This document shows positions 46,258 through 48,061 of a stretch of DNA of 48,061 nt, piece by piece. Below the pieces are notes generated by a model that did not search any database, was not told where the DNA came from, and saw nothing but the letters and a program-made list of their open reading frames with translations. The stretch's first letter is position 1. Every line of letters starts with the position of its first letter. A program made the position numbers and the translations under genes. The stretch is from Rubrobacter aplysinae. GTDB lineage: Bacteria > Actinomycetota > Rubrobacteria > Rubrobacterales > Rubrobacteraceae. The DNA is taken from positions 1 to 48,061 of the forward strand of contig NZ_LEKH01000021.1 of the NCBI RefSeq assembly GCF_001029505.1. Reading direction: 5' to 3'.

Positions 46258-47069
46258 GGGAACCACCGCCGGATGTTATCCGAGAGCACGCCGCGGAGCT
46301 CATTCTCGGTCAGGCCGGCCAGGGTGGCGGCGTGCAGGGTGGCGTGCAGGGTAGAGGGTATGTCGCCATAGGGGATGTCGGAGCCGTAGCAGACCCTCTC
46401 CGGCGGCACGGAGCGGAACAGGACGTAGAGGTCCTTTGCCTTGACCACCGAGGTATCGAAGCGGACGTTCGGGTAATCCAGGAAGGCGCGAGAGGCTTCC
46501 AGCACGTCCACCATCCCGGAGTGGCCCAGGATCAGCTTTAGCCCGGGGTTTCTCTCCAAGGTCGGCAGCAGCGGCTCCACGATGCGCTCCATGCCGAACC
46601 CGGCGTGTACCAGGACCGGCAGCCCGGCCTCGGCGGCCATCTCGAATAGCTCGACCGCGCCCGGATCGTCGAGCGGGAACTTCTGGGAGACGGGATGCAG
46701 CTTGAGCCCGACGAAGCCACGCCCCACGCACCGCTCGAACTCCGCGTGGTTCGGCTGGTGGGGGTTCAGCCGGAAGAACGGGACGAGGTGATCCGGGTAC
46801 GACTCGTACGCCTCCCACAACACGTCGTTCGGGCCGGCGAAGTCCTCGCTGGCGTTCGGGTCGTTGAGCGGGAACACGATGCTGCGGGCGACGCCAGCGG
46901 CCTCCTGACGCTCGCGCATCCCCTCAGCCGTCATCCGGCGCCCGTCGAGATCCTCCCCGATGTGGGAGTGGGCGTCGAAGACCTCCAGGCCCTCGGGGAG
47001 CCTGCCCCGGGTCCACTCCCACACTCCGGACATCGCCCCGGCGGTCAGCGCGTCTACGCTCTGATCCAT
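46254..47069 (-). CDS. Metal-dependent amidohydrolase (Amidohydro_2 family)
   Basis: A TIM-barrel hydrolase or decarboxylase of the Amidohydro_2 type. Metal and catalytic motifs appear in order: FDAHSHIGED (HxH after strand 1), GLKLHPVSQKF, LVHAGFGMERI, LILGHSGM and CYGSDIPYGD. Substrate is unknown. ATG 47069 with AGAGAGCGAG upstream gives 271 residues and starts close to the first barrel strand; ATG 47159 or TTG 47186 would add a non-conserved hydrophobic or charged extension. It is followed by two overlapping genes, forming an operon with the asparaginase. Confidence 0.86.
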   Translation of the reverse strand: MDQSVDALTAGAMSGVWEWTRGRLPEGLEVFDAHSHIGEDLDGRRMTAEGMRERQEAAGVARSIVFPLNDPNASEDFAGPNDVLWEAYESYPDHLVPFFRLNPHQPNHAEFERCVGRGFVGLKLHPVSQKFPLDDPGAVELFEMAAEAGLPVLVHAGFGMERIVEPLLPTLERNPGLKLILGHSGMVDVLEASRAFLDYPNVRFDTSVVKAKDLYVLFRSVPPERVCYGSDIPYGDIPSTLHATLHAATLAGLTENELRGVLSDNIRRWFP

Positions 47070-47231
47070 CTCGCTCTCTGTAGGTCTTTCGGTGGGCTTC
47101 TCCGACGCCAATCTCTGTATCGTCCCCTCTTCGAGCCTCTGCGAACTTCCGCGCATCATATAACCCGCGAGGCAGAATATTACCAACCCGGCTAGTGTAA
47201 CGCCGGAACGCAGGGCCTACGGACCCCGGGA

Positions 47232-48008
47232 CTACTGGCTCCGGGCCGTACGGTAGCGTCTGAGATCCAACGGCACCAGGACGGTGGCCAGCAGGAGCAG
47301 TCCGGCACAGAGATAAAAAGTGATCCCGAACCCGGCCGCCTCCACGACGAACCCGAAGACGAAGGCCCCGAGCCCGGTGCCGGCGTCGAAGGCGACGTTC
47401 CAGAGGGTGCTACCGGTCCCGTACTCGGCCTTTGAGACGCGGGCCATCACGAGCATGAGGGTCGAGTTCTGCAGCACCCCGAAGCCGCCGCCGAACAGCA
47501 GACCGCCGGCCAGCAGTAGAGGCCCCTGTGAGGAGAGCAGCGTCATCCCCATCGCGGCGGCGGCCATACCGGGCACCAGAAGCTCGCGGGCGCCACGGCG
47601 GTCGACGTACCAGCCGGCCCCGAGCCGCCCGGCGGTGACGGCTACACCGAACACGAGGAGCGTGGCGGCCGCGGAGTACGGGCCGGACGCCGGGGCCGAG
47701 AGCGGCAGGAAGGTTATTACGACGCCCGCGGAGACGGTCACCGATGAGAAGAGCAGGAAGATCCTGGCCAGCTCCCCGCGGCCTACCGCGGAGAAGAACC
47801 CTCCAGACCGGCCGCCTTCGTCCCCGGCGGGCTCGACCAGCCTGATCCCGGTGGCGGCCGCCAGTCCCAGGAGCGGGCTCAAACCGCCGATCAGAAATGC
47901 GGCGCCGAACCCGGCGTTCTCGACGATCCAGAGCCCGAGCGCGCCGCCGAAGACGGTGGGCAGCGTTAGCGCCACGCCGTACAGCCCGAGAACGGCCCCC
48001 CGCCTCCC
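47232..48008 (-). CDS. Major facilitator superfamily transporter, C-terminal part
   Basis: About 258 residues of an MFS permease are present: two spans of the first half (YGVALTLPTVFGGALGLW; GFGAAFLIGGLSPLLGLAA), a cytoplasmic linker, then six spans of the C-terminal half including LGAGWYVDRRGARELLVPG, which matches the MFS G-x-x-x-D-R-x-G-R-like loop. The N-terminal ~130 residues are missing. The frame stays open into an inverted repeat at the window end, where real sequence probably stops. GTG 47975 is not a credible native start. Substrate is unknown. Confidence 0.78.
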   Translation of the reverse strand, partial: GRRGAVLGLYGVALTLPTVFGGALGLWIVENAGFGAAFLIGGLSPLLGLAAATGIRLVEPAGDEGGRSGGFFSAVGRGELARIFLLFSSVTVSAGVVITFLPLSAPASGPYSAAATLLVFGVAVTAGRLGAGWYVDRRGARELLVPGMAAAAMGMTLLSSQGPLLLAGGLLFGGGFGVLQNSTLMLVMARVSKAEYGTGSTLWNVAFDAGTGLGAFVFGFVVEAAGFGITFYLCAGLLLLATVLVPLDLRRYRTARSQ

Positions 48009-48059
48009 GGGCGGGGGGCCGTTCTCGGGCTGTACGGCGTGGCGCTAACGCTGCCCACC
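47955..48059. repeat. Perfect 50-bp inverted repeat at the window end
   Basis: Bases 47955-48004 are exactly reverse-complementary to 48010-48059, with a 5-nt centre (TCCCG). The left arm is MFS coding sequence, so the right arm repeats it in the opposite direction. The pattern fits a fold-back (chimeric or palindromic) contig end. Confidence 0.9.
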
Positions 48060-48061
48060 TT

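Overview
The window looks like chromosomal DNA from a high-G+C actinobacterium. The best guess is a Rubrobacter-like lineage. This is an inference from the gene content, frequent ATA isoleucine codons, many TAG stops and very common TTG start codons; no phylogeny was run. Nearly all of it is housekeeping and metabolic sequence. I saw no phage, transposase, CRISPR array, rRNA or tRNA gene.

Layout. 1-3391 (minus): a tightly overlapping histidine operon, hisZ-hisG-hisD-hisB, with hisB cut by the window start. 3663-10606: a four-helix membrane protein, the coupled pair ndh (type II NADH dehydrogenase) and purU, an M32 carboxypeptidase, msrB with a possible 27-residue membrane peptide behind it, an AT-richer surface protein with its own clear promoter, and a methyltransferase. 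10752-15610 (minus): dnaE followed by a TehB-like methyltransferase and a DUF7002-like protein; dnaE has a good promoter and a hairpin-plus-U-tract in its leader. 15881-17024: FmdB-type zinc ribbon, DUF2630 and a small hypothetical gene.

17116-23844 (minus) is the best-resolved regulatory unit: a sigma-70-type promoter, a SAM-I (S-box) riboswitch, then metX, metY, lysC, hom, asd and a GNAT gene. One S-adenosylmethionine sensor appears to control both methionine synthesis and the shared aspartate-to-homoserine trunk. 23960-31406: proS, a GT-C-like membrane protein, a BASS-family transporter and the pair serS-ilvA.

31522-33597 (minus) is a type III polyketide synthase unit: a small membrane protein, the synthase and an ICMT-like methyltransferase, with a perfect 19-bp operator-like dyad between the first two. 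Divergent from it (33898-39257, plus) are a FabF-like ketosynthase, a PrxQ-like peroxiredoxin, larE without larB/larC, a DUF456 protein and typA/bipA. 39299-44544: formamidase, guanine-deaminase-like enzyme, PAC2 protein, aat, DUF1499 and DUF2252 genes. 44630-44925 is a decayed O-methyltransferase. 44928-48008 (minus): L-asparaginase, a small unknown gene, an amidohydrolase and the C-terminal part of an MFS transporter. The last ~107 bases form a perfect 50-bp inverted repeat inside that MFS gene, so the contig end is probably a fold-back artefact.
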